A DNA stretch of 64,000 nucleotides from Diphasiastrum complanatum (Eukaryota > Streptophyta > Lycopodiopsida > Lycopodiales > Lycopodiaceae). Shown here in pieces: positions 1-10,790 of this stretch; position 1 is the first letter of the stretch; the number at the start of each line of letters is the position of its first letter. Both the position numbers and the translations under genes were made by a program. The DNA lies in the NCBI GenBank assembly GCA_029204225.1, contig CM055102.1:49487044-49551043 (forward strand). Reading direction: 5' to 3'. The notes under the pieces were generated by a model. It had not been told where the DNA came from. It worked only from the letters and a program-made list of their open reading frames with translations, and did no database searches.

Positions 1-841
1 GACTCGACGAGGGTAAGATTCTTCCATTCGGCTAAGTCATTAGACTGAGGCGAATAGGGAGTGATAAATTGTTGTTCGATGTCTTGGCTCTGGCAGTACT
101 CCTCGAATTCAATAGAGATATATTCTCCACTGTTGTTGGACCTCAGGGCTTCAATTTTCTTACCAGTTTCTTTCTCTACATGCTCCTTGAAGATTTTGAA
201 GCAATTGAAAGCTTCTGATATTTTCTAATGAAGTACACCATTGTTCTTCTGGAAAATTAATCAGTAAAAGTGATGAAATGCTTTGCATACTTTTGTCAAG
301 GATTCTACATTGGGCCACATATGTCTGTATGTACAATATCTAACAATCATTTAGCAACATGCTGATGACTTGGTCTAAATGATTTCCTATCCTGCTTACC
401 AATTAAACAGTCTTGACAGACAGGTGATCTAAGTTTCATGTCTGGATAGTCAAGATCAAGAATAATAGATTGCTTAGACATATGTAATACAAAAGCGTTT
501 AAATGACCAAGTCTGTAATGCCAAAATAAACTTTTATTGATCTTTACAGAAGTATTAAGAGCTTGACTACAGGTAGAAAAGCAATGACTTAATTTGTACC
601 TGTATCCATGCACCTTTTTGAATGCTAGGATCTTACCTGTTCTATCGACTACTTTACATTGACCAGATTCAAATTCTACTTTGTGTCCTAGATTTGTATT
701 TCTACTTACAAAGAGCAGATTTGTAGAAAGATATGGTAAATGCAAGACACTTGAAAGTATTTTCGATTGATCAGTTGCAGAGCTTAATCTTACTCCGCCT
801 TCACCTTTGATAGCTTGTGTGCTATTGTCACCTAGGTGAAC
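1..841 (-). pseudogene. Ty1/copia polyprotein fragment (GAG-pre-integrase and integrase)
   Basis: Read on the minus strand, this is the middle of a copia gag-pol polyprotein. From right to left it carries the region after the protease (HLGDNSTQAIKGEG), the GAG-pre-integrase zinc-binding part (WHYRLGHLN, then CQDCLIGKQ) and the start of the integrase core, running off the window at position 1. The wording is closely shared with the plus-strand copia at 43.7-44.6 kb (KVVDRTGKILA, HYRLGHL), so both belong to one family. The 132-codon open stretch at 347-745 is only part of it; frameshifts and stops break the rest. No LTR is visible on this side. Similarity stops abruptly near 841, which is a truncation point. 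Inactive relic. Confidence 0.9.
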
Positions 842-2129
842 ATATCTTTTGCTTATGCTTTTGGTTGTCTTTTGCTACTTTCTTTCAAATTGCAATGTTA
901 AGACCCCGCTCCTTATGGTGCTGGAGGAGTCAAAAACCAATGCAGTTTGTAGATGTGGATCTTTTTGTAAGGTGTTGCTCCGTAGGAGATGAAGCTTTGA
1001 AGAAGTATGAGCGTCTCCAAACGAGTTGATGTGGATCATATGGGAGCTGGCTCTTTGATGGGTTGTATTTTCAAGTACCCATGCTGATGATTCAATGGAT
1101 GATGTACAAGAGGTTGGGTTGTTAAATATGGTATGAAAACAACACAAGGTGTGAATGAACGGTAATGAGATGAAGATGAGGGTAAGTGGTAAGATGTGAG
1201 TCAAATATGGGGGTGGTAGTGGAGGGTTGAAATTTTTTGCACACTTCATCCGTATTTGTTTTAGTCTTATTTTGGAGATAAAAGAGGTTGCAAATTTTTT
1301 TAACTGTCATCTTGAAATTTAGTTTAAAGAAATGGTACAAGGGAGGGGGGGCTCCCCATTGTACCATTAAAAAAAATTTGAAATGTAAGGAGAGGATTTA
1401 CGTCCCCTCCCTCCCCTCCTCGCTTACCCCTACACGGCCGTCGTCCCTGCTCGCAGCCAGCCCCAGGGTGCTGGACCGGCTCGTTGCCTATCTCCCACGA
1501 GGGAAAAGTGAGATGAACTTCAAAAGTGATTATATGGGGGAAATGGGGGAAGGAATGGATGTGGACAAGGGATGATAGGGACCTTGTGTACATTATACTT
1601 GTTCATAACCAATGCTCAGTGTACAATTTTCCAAAGCGTCATCATTGTTTCCTTTGAAAATGACATTTGCCCTTGAGGTTGTGCGATCATAACTTCAATC
1701 TCTGATTGACGTGAGATTCCTTCAGTTTACGTAGGGATATGAGATTTTGCTCGTTGGTGACGTGCTTCTTGTGGCCTTCGTAGATGATCAAATGGATGAT
1801 GTAGAGCAGCGGTAGTATGGGCTTGACACACAATCATGACCACTGCTCAATGTACATTTGTTCGATGATGCTCAATGTACATTTGTTCGATGAAACATTG
1901 TTGTTGGCCTTGGTACGAACACTTGTCATCTGTTGCATTTTGCACATAGCTTTTGCATTTGCTGTCCAGTGATGGCAATGGCAGTGTTGAAAAGGCAGTC
2001 CTAGCGGTAGAACAGATCTGTTTGCCCAGCGATGGCTGAAACCCGATTGGTACCGTGGGCTGTAATGGCCGATCAGGATGAGCGAGATTCTTCCGATGGG
2101 GGAAGCATGCCAATAGACGGCTGCAATAT
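842..2129. other. Unrecognised intergenic stretch
   Basis: No coding region or element end that I recognise. There is a C-rich patch at about 1400-1500 and a perfect 25-bp tandem duplication at 1844-1893. Short ORFs on both strands lack recognisable motifs and overlap one another, as expected by chance. Confidence 0.5.
1844..1893. repeat. Perfect 25-bp tandem duplication
   Basis: Two head-to-tail copies of a 25-bp unit starting TGCTCAATGTAC and ending TTCGATGA, at 1844-1868 and 1869-1893. No mismatch between them, so the duplication is recent relative to the surrounding decay. Confidence 0.9.
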
Positions 2130-2960
2130 TCATAAGAAAGATTGCTTGCTTGTATCTAAGCCCAATGCAAGCGAGGGAAGAAAGATGGTCCCAAATGAGA
2201 TGTACAAAACCGAGGAGCTAGAGTGGCTATCTAGCCATTGCAAACACTGCTCTTCTTCTTGGCTTACAACATTCCTACCTTTGGCAACTTTAGATGCTGG
2301 ATGAGAAAAATTAGCAGGGGAAGTAGAGGTCTTACTGTGAGTATTTTTACCTGACTTGGATTCAGAATGGGATTATGCAGAGTCTTAATGGCAACAGTAT
2401 CCAACTCATAGAAGCTATATACTAGTACACCCGTAACCTTATAAAATGTCATTCAAATATGGATGTATGATCTTGAACGAACCTTGTACAGGTCTCTAAA
2501 AGAAGGTTGTCGCAATCTTAAGTCCCACAAGCTCTCCCCCTGCTGAGAGCGCTGCTGAATGTAGCTGAAAAACACAAAAAACTCGAGTTTGTTGTAGGCT
2601 GATCCTACTGCGAGTGTTGTCTAGCTCGTCTCTGAGCACGTGGTTAAGAGGAACATACAAATATTCACTGGAGTCATTCCCTGGCGAAAACTGGCTGAAA
2701 CATAGCAGCAACTGATCGCTACTGCTTGACGTGTAGATCTGCTCCAAATGAGCAACGTTTTTGGCTGGGCGAGTGGGTCTAATACAAAAAAATATCCGAC
2801 AGGATAGAGAATCAGACCTGGATGAGCAAACCTGGTTCTGAGTATTGTTCTTGAGCAAAAGTTCACCATGTAGATATGCTGCGTGAGTGGGCTGGTGCAA
2901 ACAAAATATGGTATCATGGAAGGAGAACATAAATACCAAAAACAATAGCATGGAGTGCAA
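2130..2960 (-). pseudogene. UDP-glycosyltransferase (UGT) pseudogene fragment
   Basis: Minus-strand pieces match the middle of a plant family-1 UDP-glycosyltransferase, which moves a sugar from a UDP-sugar to a small molecule in the cytosol. Visible in order: AAYLHGELLLKNN near 2860, SFRDLY near 2480, GVLVYSFYELDTVAIKTL near 2420, ILTVRPLLP (GPLLP in the family), then after a frameshift near 2312 NFSHPASK, EEEQCLQWLDS and SVLYISFGT, and finally LALGLDTSKQSFL followed by a TGA where the family has Trp (stop at 2130-2132). Between SFGT and LALGL about ten residues are missing. The N-terminal acceptor part is scrambled over several frames, and the C-terminal PSPG sugar-donor box (family HCGWNS) is absent. 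It is the only host-type gene remnant I can identify. Family assignment is firm; subfamily is not determined. Confidence 0.8.
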
Positions 2961-3981
2961 TTCATGTTTGCCTCTTTAGCAGGATACTACTAACTCTATC
3001 CATGCAAGTGGGCAGTAACAAACTCAAGGGAAAATGGAAATGCATGAAGACTGACAAATATAACCATAGAGTAGTGCATGAGTAGTGTAAAAATCAGACC
3101 TTGGTGAAGATCAGAGACTGCAAAGATTAGAAAAGCCTACAAAGGCCTTTTGAAAGAAAAAATTAAGAAGCGTGGTTGTGCATGAAGCGTCCTCCGTTGG
3201 CTATGGCTCCATCTAGCATGGCTATGGTGGTCTCCCAACTAATCTACGCTATAGCCAACTAGCTTGAGAAAGAGGATGGGAAGAGCACTATGAGCATAGG
3301 GTGAGTATTAGGTAAGATCCACTCTTCTCTCTTTTTTCTCCTTAGCAACTAACAAATGACGGCTTAACCTAAAGGATAAAACCCTAATCTAAATCTTCTC
3401 CTCTAAGGCTTATCCTACTAGATGTGAAGTTTTTAGCACGTGTGAACTTCACCACACACCCTACAGGATCTTATTGAGGTGTTGTGATTGCACAAGATTG
3501 ATCAAAGAACAATATACTTGAAAAATCTAAGGCAAGAGCACAATGACATACATCCAACTAAAAAACTAACTTCTTACTATGAAAATTGAATGTCGAAAAT
3601 AATTCTAAGTGCTCAGTATGGAAAAAATAGGCTGCTCTCGGGTAGAGAGAGAATGAGTCCAGAACACCAAAATCTCATTATTCACAATATGGCAAAACAT
3701 GCCAAGATTTTCCTACATGAAAGAGACTCGAATTCCTATAGTGGATTTGCATGGAAGTCCACTTAATTGAGTTAACTCAACTATCAGAGATCTACATGTG
3801 TAACTACATGCATGGATATTGCATGTACTGCATGTCAACTCATAATACTGCCTAGACATGTGTAGATCACAGAAACCAATTTGCATGTTGCATGCATTGA
3901 TTACATGTGGCTTGCATGCATACAGAATGACATTGCATGCTATCTAAACTTTTGCATGTCATCAAATTTGAATCTACCGAA
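2961..3981. other. Unrecognised flank of copia copy A
   Basis: No gene recognised. The last 200 bp (about 3790-3960) are dense in overlapping CATGCA/TGCATG hexamers. Position 3977-3981 (CCGAA) is the left target-site duplication of the copia insertion that follows. Confidence 0.5.
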
Positions 3982-4634
3982 TGTGAAAAACTCAGATCCA
4001 AAAGATGCTAAAGTTTCATAAAGATCTTGGCCATGGAAGTTATGCACATCTAGATTGAAAAAATGATAGAAATTGTGATGTTAAGCATACTAAACATCAA
4101 CTAAACATCAAAATCTGATCATAAGCTTCCACAAACAGAAACTTGCTGTCCCTGTCCGTACTTCAGAGCCTACAACCTGCATTTCACACGTGTGAAGCCA
4201 TAGCAACAAAGAAATCACAATTCTAGTGGCTAGAATGCAAGATATGAACAAAAAAGTGAGAGAGAAGAAGATGGATCTTCAAAGAGCATAACATTCATTC
4301 AATAGAATGAAAATGAGATGTGTACATACTCGTGGAGATGGCTATTTATAGCAGCCATAGTGCCTCTTGGCCACTTGTCTTATGATAGGCTAAAATTGGG
4401 GTCCAATAGGATTCACCCATATACCTAGAAATTTGGTCAAATAGGAATGCACCAAATTATGAGCCAATAGAAGAGCTCCACACTCGACCTCCTCTAATTA
4501 ATGTGACCTCAAAAGTAGTGTACACATACTTTGGGCCTCTACATACATGTATGAACCTATCTCTAACTTTTATTTGGCCATAGGCCTACAAAATCTCAAG
4601 TTAGGAAAATACTACTAGTTGACAATTTTTCACA
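3982..4634 (-). repeat. Copy A 3' LTR (653 bp)
   Basis: Downstream LTR of the minus-strand copy A. Terminal inverted repeat TGTGAAAAA/TTTTTCACA. Identical by eye to 9190-9842. It differs from both copy B LTRs at two positions noticed by eye (GGATCTTC versus GGACCTTC; ACATACTCG versus ACATGCTCG). Confidence 0.97.
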
Positions 4635-7600
4635 CTCCCTCTTCAACTAGTTTTAGCATAGATTTAGAAAGTACACCAAGACTTGTTCTATGCTTGAAAA
4701 ATAAGTCCTTTCCCAATGCTTTGGTAAAGATATCAGCCACACATTCCTTTGATGGGACATGTTCAAGCTTGATCTCTTTTGCCAACACTTGTTCTCTCAC
4801 AAAATGGTAAGCCACCTCGATATGTTTGCTCCTTGCATGGAAAACCGGATTGCTTGCTAGACTTTGGGCTGAAAGGTTGTCACAAAAGATGATTGGACTC
4901 TCTGAAAAATCCAGCAAATGAAGCTCCATAATCATCCTCTTGATCCACACCATCTCCTTTGTGCATGATGTCAAAGCTTTGTACTCGGCCTCACTAGAAG
5001 AAAGTGATATAGTTGCTTGTTTCTTCGACATCCATGAGATAGCTCCATCACCTATGAAAATAGCATGTGCATTTATGGATTTTCTATCCATAAGGTCTCC
5101 TGCAAAATCTGAATCTGAAAAACCAAATAAGTTAGGTGATGAGCCTCTATAAACAATGCCAAAATCTTTTGTTCCCGAGATGTATCTCAAGATCCTCTTT
5201 CCTAGTTTCCAATGTTCTATGCTAGGATCTTGCATGAATTGGCTTAATCTACCAACACAATAAGATAAATCAGGTCTTGTGATGGTTAGATATATAAGAG
5301 AACCTATTAGCTTCCTATAGAGAGTAATGTCCTCGAAGGATCTTTCATTACCTCTTATAGTTAGCTTTACATGTGATTCCATAGGTGTATCAATAGGATT
5401 TGCATCTACCATATGAAATCTATTGAGAATAGAAATAGCATACTTCTCTTGTGAAATAAAAGTGATTTGAGAAGTTCTAATTACTTCTATTCCTAAGATA
5501 TAGCTCAAAAGACCAAGATCATGCACTTCAAATTCCTTTTTTAGTGCTTTCTTGATATCTTCTATATCTTCCTTGTTCCCTCCACTTAAAATAATGTCAT
5601 CCACATAAATTAGAAGGATTGTAACATCATTAGCACTAATTCTAAAGTAAAGTGAATGATCATACTCACTCATAGTGAAGTTTTGAGAAAGTAGAAAAGA
5701 GTTAAGCCTAGCATACCAACTCCTTGGTGCTTGCTTAAGACCATACAAACTTTTTTGTAGAAAACACACATGATTAGGCTTGCTATGAGAAACATAGCTC
5801 TCGGGTTGCTCCATGTAGACTTCCTCTTCAAGATCACCATTCAAGAAAGCATTAGAAATGTCTAATTGCCAAAGATCCCATCCATAAAGAGTTGCAAGGG
5901 AAATGATTACTCTTATGCTCACCATCTTTGCCACGGGTGCAAAGGTTTCCTCATAGTCAATGCCATGCTCTTGAGCATAACCTTTAGCCACCAACCTTGC
6001 CTTGAACTTGTTGATAGATCCATCTTGATTTGTCTTTACCTTGAAGATCCATTTGCATCCAATTGCACTTTTGCCCTTTGGAAGCTCCACCAATCTCCAT
6101 GTGTTGTTCTTCATAAGTGCTTCAAACTCAAGATCCATTGCTTGGATCCATTCCTCTTTTTGCCTTGCTTCATCTACACATGAAGGTACATCAAAAGAAG
6201 TTAGGAAAGCATAGTTGGATCCATCCACCACTTGCTTACCTTTGCCATCATAAGTGAGCCTTGAGGGTTTCACTTTATGCCTTGGAGTTCTCCTTGGAAT
6301 TTGACTTGAAGAGGCTTCTTCAACATCCACATCCAATGTGTCATCAACTCCATTGTCATCAAGCACATTAGTTGCAACAACACCATCATCACTTGAAACA
6401 ACTTTTGGAATGTTACTTTCATCAAAAATGACATCCCTACTTGTGAACACTTTCTTGATTGAAGGAACATAAATCCTATATGCTTTGCTTACTTCACTAT
6501 AACCAACAAAAATGCCCTTTCTTGAAGATGGATCCTCCTTAGTTCTATCATCAAGAGTAATGTTGAAGTAGCAAATGCATCCAAAAGTTCTTAGAAACTT
6601 GACATTAGGCTTCGTACCAAACAAAGCTTCAAAAGGGGTTTTTCCTTCCAATACAACACTTGGCCATCTATTGCAAAGGAAATTTGCACACAACAAAGCA
6701 TCACTCCAAAAAGGTTTAGGAAGATTAGCATTCAATCTCATTGCCTTTGCACTCTCACACAAGGTTCTATTCTTCCTCTCGGCCACTCCATTTTGTTGTG
6801 GTGTTCTTGGACATGTGTACTCCCTCTTGATCCCATGCTCATCACAAAAGGCTTTGAATTTGTTAGAAATGTATTCACCACCATTGTCGCTCCTCAAGCA
6901 TTTGATTTTGGTTGTAAATTGAGTCTCAATAGCAACTTTGAACTTGACAAACACATCAAACACCTCATCCTTGCTCTTTAGTAGATAAACCCAACAAAAT
7001 CTACTAAAATCATCAATGAAAGTTACATACATCTTAGCACCTCCATTGCTAATTGTAGTAACACCATGAATATCCGAATGCAAGAGAGAAAAAAGCATCT
7101 TAGATCTAGATATAGATCTAGTATATGGCAATCTATGTGATTTAGACAAAGCACATTCTTCACAAACATGATTCAAGCAAGTAAGAGACTTGGGAAGTCC
7201 CCTTACTACCTCCTTTTTGGCTATTTCCTCCAAGGCCTTGTAGTTGAGATGTCCCATCCTTTTATGCCATACCTCTTGAATTGACATTTGTTCATTTGCC
7301 ATGCATCCAACTTGGTTAGCAACAACACATGCATCAAGCTTGAACAATTTCCCTTGCCTTTTCCCTTTTGCAATGATACTACACCCCTTTTTGATCAAGC
7401 AAGCATCACCATCAAACTCAACTTTGAATCCTTTGTCAAGCATTTGGCTTACACTAAGTAAGTTCTTGGTAATGGATGGAATGAGCAAAACATCTTTCAA
7501 TTCTATATTCCTATTTGTAGAAAGTGAAATAGGAATTGTGCCAATCCCCTTGATTGCACACTCACCATCATTTGCGGTATAGATTACCTTCCTATCACCA

Positions 7601-8580
7601 TCAAATGCCATTAAAGATGAAAAATACTCTTTATGATATGTCATATGAGAAGTGGCTCCACTATCAATCCACCAAGGATCAATGTCTCCATGATTAGCCA
7701 ACAAGCAAGATGACATAACAAAAGCATCATTTGAAAGAAGCTCATCCCCACCCTCATCAATAGTTAGATTGGTTTGCTTTTCCCCTTGATCCCTCTTTTT
7801 CTTAAAACAATCACTAGCAAAATGCCCTTTGACTCCACAATAGAAACATTTTAGCTTAGATCTATCCTTCTTTTTGCCAAAAGTAGAGTGCTCACCTTGG
7901 TCTTGCCCTTTAGACCAATTGCTTTTACCTTTGCCCTTGAACTTGCCTTTAGAGAACATTGCCTCCTCTTCTCCTCCTTGAGATGTAGAAGATGCTCCCA
8001 CTCTTGTTTGCAACCTGAATTCTTCAGCCAACAAGACCTCTTGCAAGTCTCCAACACTTGGTAAACATTTTTGGATAGCATAACTTTGAACAAGATTAGC
8101 ATGATCATCCAACAAGCCATTGAGAATCACTTGAACAAGCTCCTCATTATTTATGCCATCATTAATGCATGCTAACTCATCATTCAATGCTTTAACTCTC
8201 AAAACAAAAGCATGTCCATTCTCACTCTTCTTTTGCATACAAGAAAAGATTTGCCTTCTTAAAGTCAACACTCTAGAAGTAGACTTGGATTCATAAACCT
8301 TCTTCAAGGCTTCCCAAGCTTCACTAGATGATGTGCACTTACCAACCTCTTTGATAAGCTCATTTGTCACATTCATCTTGATCATGTGAAGGGCTTTCTT
8401 TGCCCTCTTGTCATACCTCAATTGTTCTTGAGGTGCCAAAGGTCTCTCCTCCACACCTACAACAATATCCATCAACTCATTCATCTCAAGCAAAGACTCC
8501 ATCCTTACTTTCCAAGTAGAATAGTTGAGGGAGGTAAGCCTATCATTGCTTTCCAACATGTAGCCTCCATTTGTAGCCAT
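4630..8580 (-). CDS. Copia gag-pol polyprotein, intact, 1316 aa (copy A)
   Basis: Single ORF encoding capsid and enzymes. Order along the protein: N-terminal gag of the UBN2/DUF4219 kind (LNYSTWK near residue 20); CCHC zinc knuckle CFYCGVKGHFASDC near 245; aspartic protease WWIDSGATSHM near 302; GAG-pre-integrase WHKRMGHLN; integrase with HSDIHG near 500, RSDNGGEY near 563 and PQQNGVAERKNRT; reverse transcriptase with [34 protein letters not shown] and the catalytic YVDD near 990; RNase H with FSDSDFAGD, SSSEAEYKAL and FCDNLSAQ near 1230, ending VADIFTKAL. No stop or frameshift and every catalytic motif looks normal. The start ATG lies just after the leader and matches the start of the E1 gags. 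The final codons read through the polypurine tract into the LTR. Expected to work in cytoplasmic particles and in nuclear integration. Confidence 0.97.
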   Translation of the reverse strand: MATNGGYMLESNDRLTSLNYSTWKVRMESLLEMNELMDIVVGVEERPLAPQEQLRYDKRAKKALHMIKMNVTNELIKEVGKCTSSSEAWEALKKVYESKSTSRVLTLRRQIFSCMQKKSENGHAFVLRVKALNDELACINDGINNEELVQVILNGLLDDHANLVQSYAIQKCLPSVGDLQEVLLAEEFRLQTRVGASSTSQGGEEEAMFSKGKFKGKGKSNWSKGQDQGEHSTFGKKKDRSKLKCFYCGVKGHFASDCFKKKRDQGEKQTNLTIDEGGDELLSNDAFVMSSCLLANHGDIDPWWIDSGATSHMTYHKEYFSSLMAFDGDRKVIYTANDGECAIKGIGTIPISLSTNRNIELKDVLLIPSITKNLLSVSQMLDKGFKVEFDGDACLIKKGCSIIAKGKRQGKLFKLDACVVANQVGCMANEQMSIQEVWHKRMGHLNYKALEEIAKKEVVRGLPKSLTCLNHVCEECALSKSHRLPYTRSISRSKMLFSLLHSDIHGVTTISNGGAKMYVTFIDDFSRFCWVYLLKSKDEVFDVFVKFKVAIETQFTTKIKCLRSDNGGEYISNKFKAFCDEHGIKREYTCPRTPQQNGVAERKNRTLCESAKAMRLNANLPKPFWSDALLCANFLCNRWPSVVLEGKTPFEALFGTKPNVKFLRTFGCICYFNITLDDRTKEDPSSRKGIFVGYSEVSKAYRIYVPSIKKVFTSRDVIFDESNIPKVVSSDDGVVATNVLDDNGVDDTLDVDVEEASSSQIPRRTPRHKVKPSRLTYDGKGKQVVDGSNYAFLTSFDVPSCVDEARQKEEWIQAMDLEFEALMKNNTWRLVELPKGKSAIGCKWIFKVKTNQDGSINKFKARLVAKGYAQEHGIDYEETFAPVAKMVSIRVIISLATLYGWDLWQLDISNAFLNGDLEEEVYMEQPESYVSHSKPNHVCFLQKSLYGLKQAPRSWYARLNSFLLSQNFTMSEYDHSLYFRISANDVTILLIYVDDIILSGGNKEDIEDIKKALKKEFEVHDLGLLSYILGIEVIRTSQITFISQEKYAISILNRFHMVDANPIDTPMESHVKLTIRGNERSFEDITLYRKLIGSLIYLTITRPDLSYCVGRLSQFMQDPSIEHWKLGKRILRYISGTKDFGIVYRGSSPNLFGFSDSDFAGDLMDRKSINAHAIFIGDGAISWMSKKQATISLSSSEAEYKALTSCTKEMVWIKRMIMELHLLDFSESPIIFCDNLSAQSLASNPVFHARSKHIEVAYHFVREQVLAKEIKLEHVPSKECVADIFTKALGKDLFFKHRTSLGVLSKSMLKLVEEGV
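4635..4645 (-). other. Polypurine tract of copy A
   Basis: On the minus strand GAAGAGGGAG lies directly before the 3' LTR. It primes plus-strand DNA synthesis in LTR elements. Here it also encodes Glu-Glu-Gly of the polyprotein, and the first LTR bases supply Val and the TGA stop. Confidence 0.93.
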
Positions 8581-9177
8581 GTTGCAATGATTGATCTCTG
8601 ATCTTTGACCTGTTCCAATGCACTAAGCACTCTCTTGAATCAACAAATGAAACACAAGAAGAAATCACAAAGATTTGGAACCTAAAACCTTACTTTTTCT
8701 CTCTTTTCCTCACTTTTTTCTCAATTTTAGCCACTAGTTTTATGATTTCTTGATCAAACCAAGACCAAACCTCAATATACTTGCTTTTCCCTCACTCCTA
8801 AGATTGAAATACACTCTTGAATCATTCAGCAAACTGAAAATCAGAGGGTTACATCAATTTTGAAGTTTTTGACATGAAGAAGCAAGAAATTGAATCAAAA
8901 ATCTATATGCTAGAATGGAAAACTAATAGGATCTTGTTGGATCTTGCATCTCCCTCTTTCCAAAACAATTTTTGTCTCCTTATTCTGATAAGTATAGAGG
9001 GAATTCGCCCTACTTCAATTGAAATGCATACAAATGATGTTTTGATCACAAAGATCCAATTTCTACACATAAATCAACAAGATTTTTAGCTAGAAACTTG
9101 ATTGGAATGCTACAAAAGCAAACTCGCCCACAAATCTCTTCTAAATCTGGCAAAACCTGCACATTTGGCCGCCTAAT

Positions 9178-9189
9178 GCTCTGATACCA
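9178..9189 (-). other. Primer-binding site of copy A (tRNA-iMet)
   Basis: Minus strand reads TGGTATCAGAGC immediately after the 5' LTR. It is complementary to the 3' end of plant initiator methionine tRNA, the usual copia primer for minus-strand synthesis. Confidence 0.95.
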
Positions 9190-9842
9190 TGTGAAAAACT
9201 CAGATCCAAAAGATGCTAAAGTTTCATAAAGATCTTGGCCATGGAAGTTATGCACATCTAGATTGAAAAAATGATAGAAATTGTGATGTTAAGCATACTA
9301 AACATCAACTAAACATCAAAATCTGATCATAAGCTTCCACAAACAGAAACTTGCTGTCCCTGTCCGTACTTCAGAGCCTACAACCTGCATTTCACACGTG
9401 TGAAGCCATAGCAACAAAGAAATCACAATTCTAGTGGCTAGAATGCAAGATATGAACAAAAAAGTGAGAGAGAAGAAGATGGATCTTCAAAGAGCATAAC
9501 ATTCATTCAATAGAATGAAAATGAGATGTGTACATACTCGTGGAGATGGCTATTTATAGCAGCCATAGTGCCTCTTGGCCACTTGTCTTATGATAGGCTA
9601 AAATTGGGGTCCAATAGGATTCACCCATATACCTAGAAATTTGGTCAAATAGGAATGCACCAAATTATGAGCCAATAGAAGAGCTCCACACTCGACCTCC
9701 TCTAATTAATGTGACCTCAAAAGTAGTGTACACATACTTTGGGCCTCTACATACATGTATGAACCTATCTCTAACTTTTATTTGGCCATAGGCCTACAAA
9801 ATCTCAAGTTAGGAAAATACTACTAGTTGACAATTTTTCACA
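9190..9842 (-). repeat. Copy A 5' LTR (653 bp)
   Basis: Upstream LTR in the minus orientation. It carries the element promoter (TATAAATAG at 9550-9558) and abuts the primer-binding site. Identical by eye to 3982-4634. The CCGAA duplication follows at 9843-9847. Confidence 0.97.
9550..9558 (-). promoter_or_regulatory. TATA box in copy A 5' LTR
   Basis: On the minus strand TATAAATAG, a strong plant TATA box, lies near the middle of the 653-bp LTR as expected at the U3/R border. Transcription should start about 30 bp downstream, near 9520. The start site is inferred. Confidence 0.75.
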
Positions 9843-9847
9843 CCGAA

Positions 9848-9983
9848 CTCAAACTCGAAGGTTATGTGCTCAATTCACATACCTTTATGTACAACATAGG
9901 TCACAATGGAACACATTGCAAACAGATCAAAATGACTATTTGCACCATCATGAACCATCCTTCCACATGTCAGAGCCCAAGGT
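9848..9983. other. Flank between copy A and gypsy fragment
   Basis: Sequence resuming after the CCGAA duplication. No motif recognised until the integrase zinc finger begins near 9995. Confidence 0.4.
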
Positions 9984-10790
9984 TTCGCATACAGAAGTGC
10001 ACAATGTGATGTGTGCCAACGAGCTAGGAGACCAACAAGATTGAACTATAATCTATTGCATCCAGTTATAGCTCAAACACTATTTGAAAAGTAAGTATTG
10101 GACTACATCGATCCAACTCATCCAGCTGCAAGGAGTTCACAAATTCGATATATTATTGTGGCCATAGATTACCTCACCAAATGGGTAGAAGCCAAGGCAG
10201 TGCAAATAGCTGACGCTCGAGCGACTGCCAAGTTCCTCTATGAAAACATCATTGTACATTGCGGATGCTCGATGGAGATAGTCAACGATCGTGGGAACCA
10301 TTTCGTCAATGAGACCATCAAAGTCCTATTGGAGAAATTCTTCGTGATCCATCGATTCAGCACACCTTATTATCCTCGTGGTAATGGGGCAGACAGAATC
10401 ATCCAACAAGATCCTGTGTAGCATTATCACAAAAATAGTTGAAGCTAGCAGATCTGATTGGGAGCACAAGTTACATGTTGCATTGTGGGCATTCGGGCCA
10501 GCATACAAGGGAAGCACTGATCTAATGCCTTTCCAACTGGTATATGGTCAGGATGCAATAATGCTAGTGGAGTTTTTTGTACCTTCATTGTGAGTTGCCA
10601 CAACACAACGCCTTGATGAGTCCAAATCTCTAAAATTGTGACATAAAGCATTACACAAACTTTGTGAAACACGCTTACTAGTTGTGCATGCATTGACGAT
10701 TGAGAAGGCACGATGCAAAGCATGGCATGATCACCGATTGCACAAGAAGGATCTTAGTTCTAGAGATCTGGTACTCATGCTTAGGGCATA
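9984..10790 (+). pseudogene. Ty3/gypsy integrase fragment (Tat/Athila-like)
   Basis: Plus-strand integrase from the end of the zinc finger (CDVCQRARRPTR near 10008) through the core (LDYIDPTHP, YIIVAIDYLTKWVEAKAV, VNDRGNHFVNE, HRFSTPYYPRGNG) to LRHKALHKLCET-like and KDLSSRDLVLML sequence. Wording matches the minus-strand gypsy at 39.5-40.3 kb almost motif for motif, so it is the same family. It has an in-frame stop after LFEK near 10090 and a frameshift near 10390. No reverse transcriptase or LTR is attached. It ends near 10790, where a different gypsy begins. Confidence 0.88.

Larger units (their letters stand above)
3982..9842 (-). mobile_element. Complete Ty1/copia LTR retrotransposon, copy A (5861 bp)
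   Basis: A structurally complete minus-strand element. The two 653-bp LTRs (3982-4634 and 9190-9842) begin TGTGAAAAA and end TTTTTCACA on the plus strand and show no difference by eye. The insertion is flanked by a perfect 5-bp duplication, CCGAA (3977-3981 and 9843-9847). Next to the upstream LTR is a primer-binding site for initiator-Met tRNA, and next to the downstream LTR a polypurine tract GAAGAGGGAG. One uninterrupted ORF of 1316 codons fills the middle. Identical LTRs mean a very recent insertion. Copy B at 47059-52919 has exactly the same length with only scattered substitutions. All parts known to be needed for autonomous copia transposition are present. Confidence 0.98.

Noticed and set aside
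1288-1593. Overlapping ORFs in the C-rich patch
   Set aside because: Mutually antisense, no domain; explained by base composition.
5866-6183. Plus-strand ORFs inside copies A and B (also at 6575, 7301, 8386 and equivalents)
   Set aside because: Antisense shadows of the intact gag-pol ORF; no known motif.
3982-9842. Copies A and B as a segmental duplication
   Set aside because: Each has its own perfect target duplication, flanks are unrelated, and LTR variants are homogenised within each copy; two transpositions explain this better.
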